Source: Deltaproteobacteria bacterium
GTDB lineage: Bacteria; Desulfobacterota; Deferrisomatia; Deferrisomatales; JACRMM01
Assembly: GCA_016214985.1 (NCBI GenBank)
Contig: JACRMM010000021.1
Location: forward strand, 1 to 52,497
Length of the DNA stretch: 52,497 nucleotides
Direction: 5' to 3'
Shown: positions 52,302 to 52,497 of the stretch, piece after piece
Position numbering within the stretch: position 1 is the first letter of the stretch
Layout: the number at the start of each line of letters is the position of its first letter
The notes under the pieces: generated by a model
Databases searched by the model: none
What the model saw: only the letters and a program-made list of their open reading frames with translations
What the model was told of the DNA's origin: nothing
Position numbers and translations under genes: made by a program

Positions 52302-52497
52302 TCAGCCCTTGGGCTTCCCTAGCACCTGCTCGAACGCCGCGTCGTCCATGAGCGCCCCCTCGGCCGTGAGCTGACGATACTTCAGGAAGTCGATCGTGTC
52401 GGCCCCTGTGAGTTTCTTCGTCGAGAAGGCGTGGAACCCCAGGAACGCCTCGCCCATCATGTTGGCCGCCAACCAGTGGCGATTCGGGAGCTTCGCC
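52302..52497 (-). CDS. Enoyl-CoA hydratase family protein, C-terminal end (gene runs off the window)
   Basis: The last 64 residues before TGA 52304-52302. The segment HWLAANMMGEAFLGFHAF followed by TGADTIDFLKYRQL resembles the C-terminal helix bundle of ring-opening 6-oxocyclohex-1-ene-1-carbonyl-CoA hydrolases (BamA/Oah) and related crotonases. If correct it points to anaerobic benzoyl-CoA degradation. The catalytic core is outside the window, so only the superfamily is reasonably supported. Confidence 0.55.
   Translation of the reverse strand, partial: AKLPNRHWLAANMMGEAFLGFHAFSTKKLTGADTIDFLKYRQLTAEGALMDDAAFEQVLGKPKG

Overview
This is a gene-dense, high-GC window of an ordinary bacterial chromosome. 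The best guess is an anaerobic, deltaproteobacteria-like Gram-negative (Desulfuromonadia or Deferrisoma-like). That placement is inference. It rests on the tRNA-Thr/Tyr/Gly/Thr-tuf block, the mutL-miaA-hfq block, a short GNAT-type ArgA, outer-membrane barrel proteins, lipoproteins, B12-type radical SAM enzymes, and an enoyl-CoA hydratase fragment resembling aromatic-ring-opening hydrolases. No phage, transposase, CRISPR array or defence locus was found.

Layout. 1-0.7 kb: start of tuf behind four tRNA genes and their promoter (minus). 0.7-5 kb: minus-strand group of a small c-type cytochrome, a HEAT-repeat exported protein, and a tightly coupled pair of a cyclopropane synthase-type lipid methyltransferase and a geranylgeranyl-reductase-type flavoprotein. 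5.3-7.5 kb: manganese exporter, rarA, and the stub of a glycosyltransferase. 7.8-10.8 kb: nadK-recN-argA operon with overlapping GTGA junctions. 11-20 kb: a patchy region holding intact genes (Hpt protein, panE, class II photolyase, alpha/beta hydrolase, J-protein, Sel1 protein) mixed with broken ones (phosphofructokinase with an internal TAG, frameshifted HgcB-like ferredoxin, truncated SulP transporter). 20.3-27.7 kb: flavin-fold protein, DUF192, trmO, AttH-like protein, a repeat element, priA, dksA, an outer-membrane protein, moaC and an exported small protein.

28-35.5 kb: an uncharacterised neighbourhood in which two B12-binding-type radical SAM genes flank an inositol-monophosphatase-family gene, a substrate-binding lipoprotein and a hybrid histidine kinase. 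No ABC permease or ATPase is present, so the lipoprotein may serve sensing. 35.7-38.4 kb: a large exported TPR protein overlapping a small unknown gene. 38.4-43.2 kb: mutL-miaA-hfq-dus-maf operon (minus). 43.5-45.3 kb: porin with two promoters and a textbook terminator. 45.3-52.5 kb: thioredoxin-like lipoprotein, DUF3343 Se/S-carrier-like protein, DciA-like protein, tRNA methyltransferase, DUF1015, a second stand-alone Hpt protein, DUF554, WrbA, an old yellow enzyme, and the 3' end of an enoyl-CoA hydratase-family gene.

The points most worth following are: the phosphofructokinase whose nucleotide/PPi-determining lysine codon is TAG; several genes whose best start is ACG or CTG; the methyltransferase/reductase lipid pair; the sensor neighbourhood with two B12 radical SAM genes; the HgcB-like ferredoxin remnant; a 146-bp inverted-repeat element; and a strong minus-strand terminator with no gene ahead of it.
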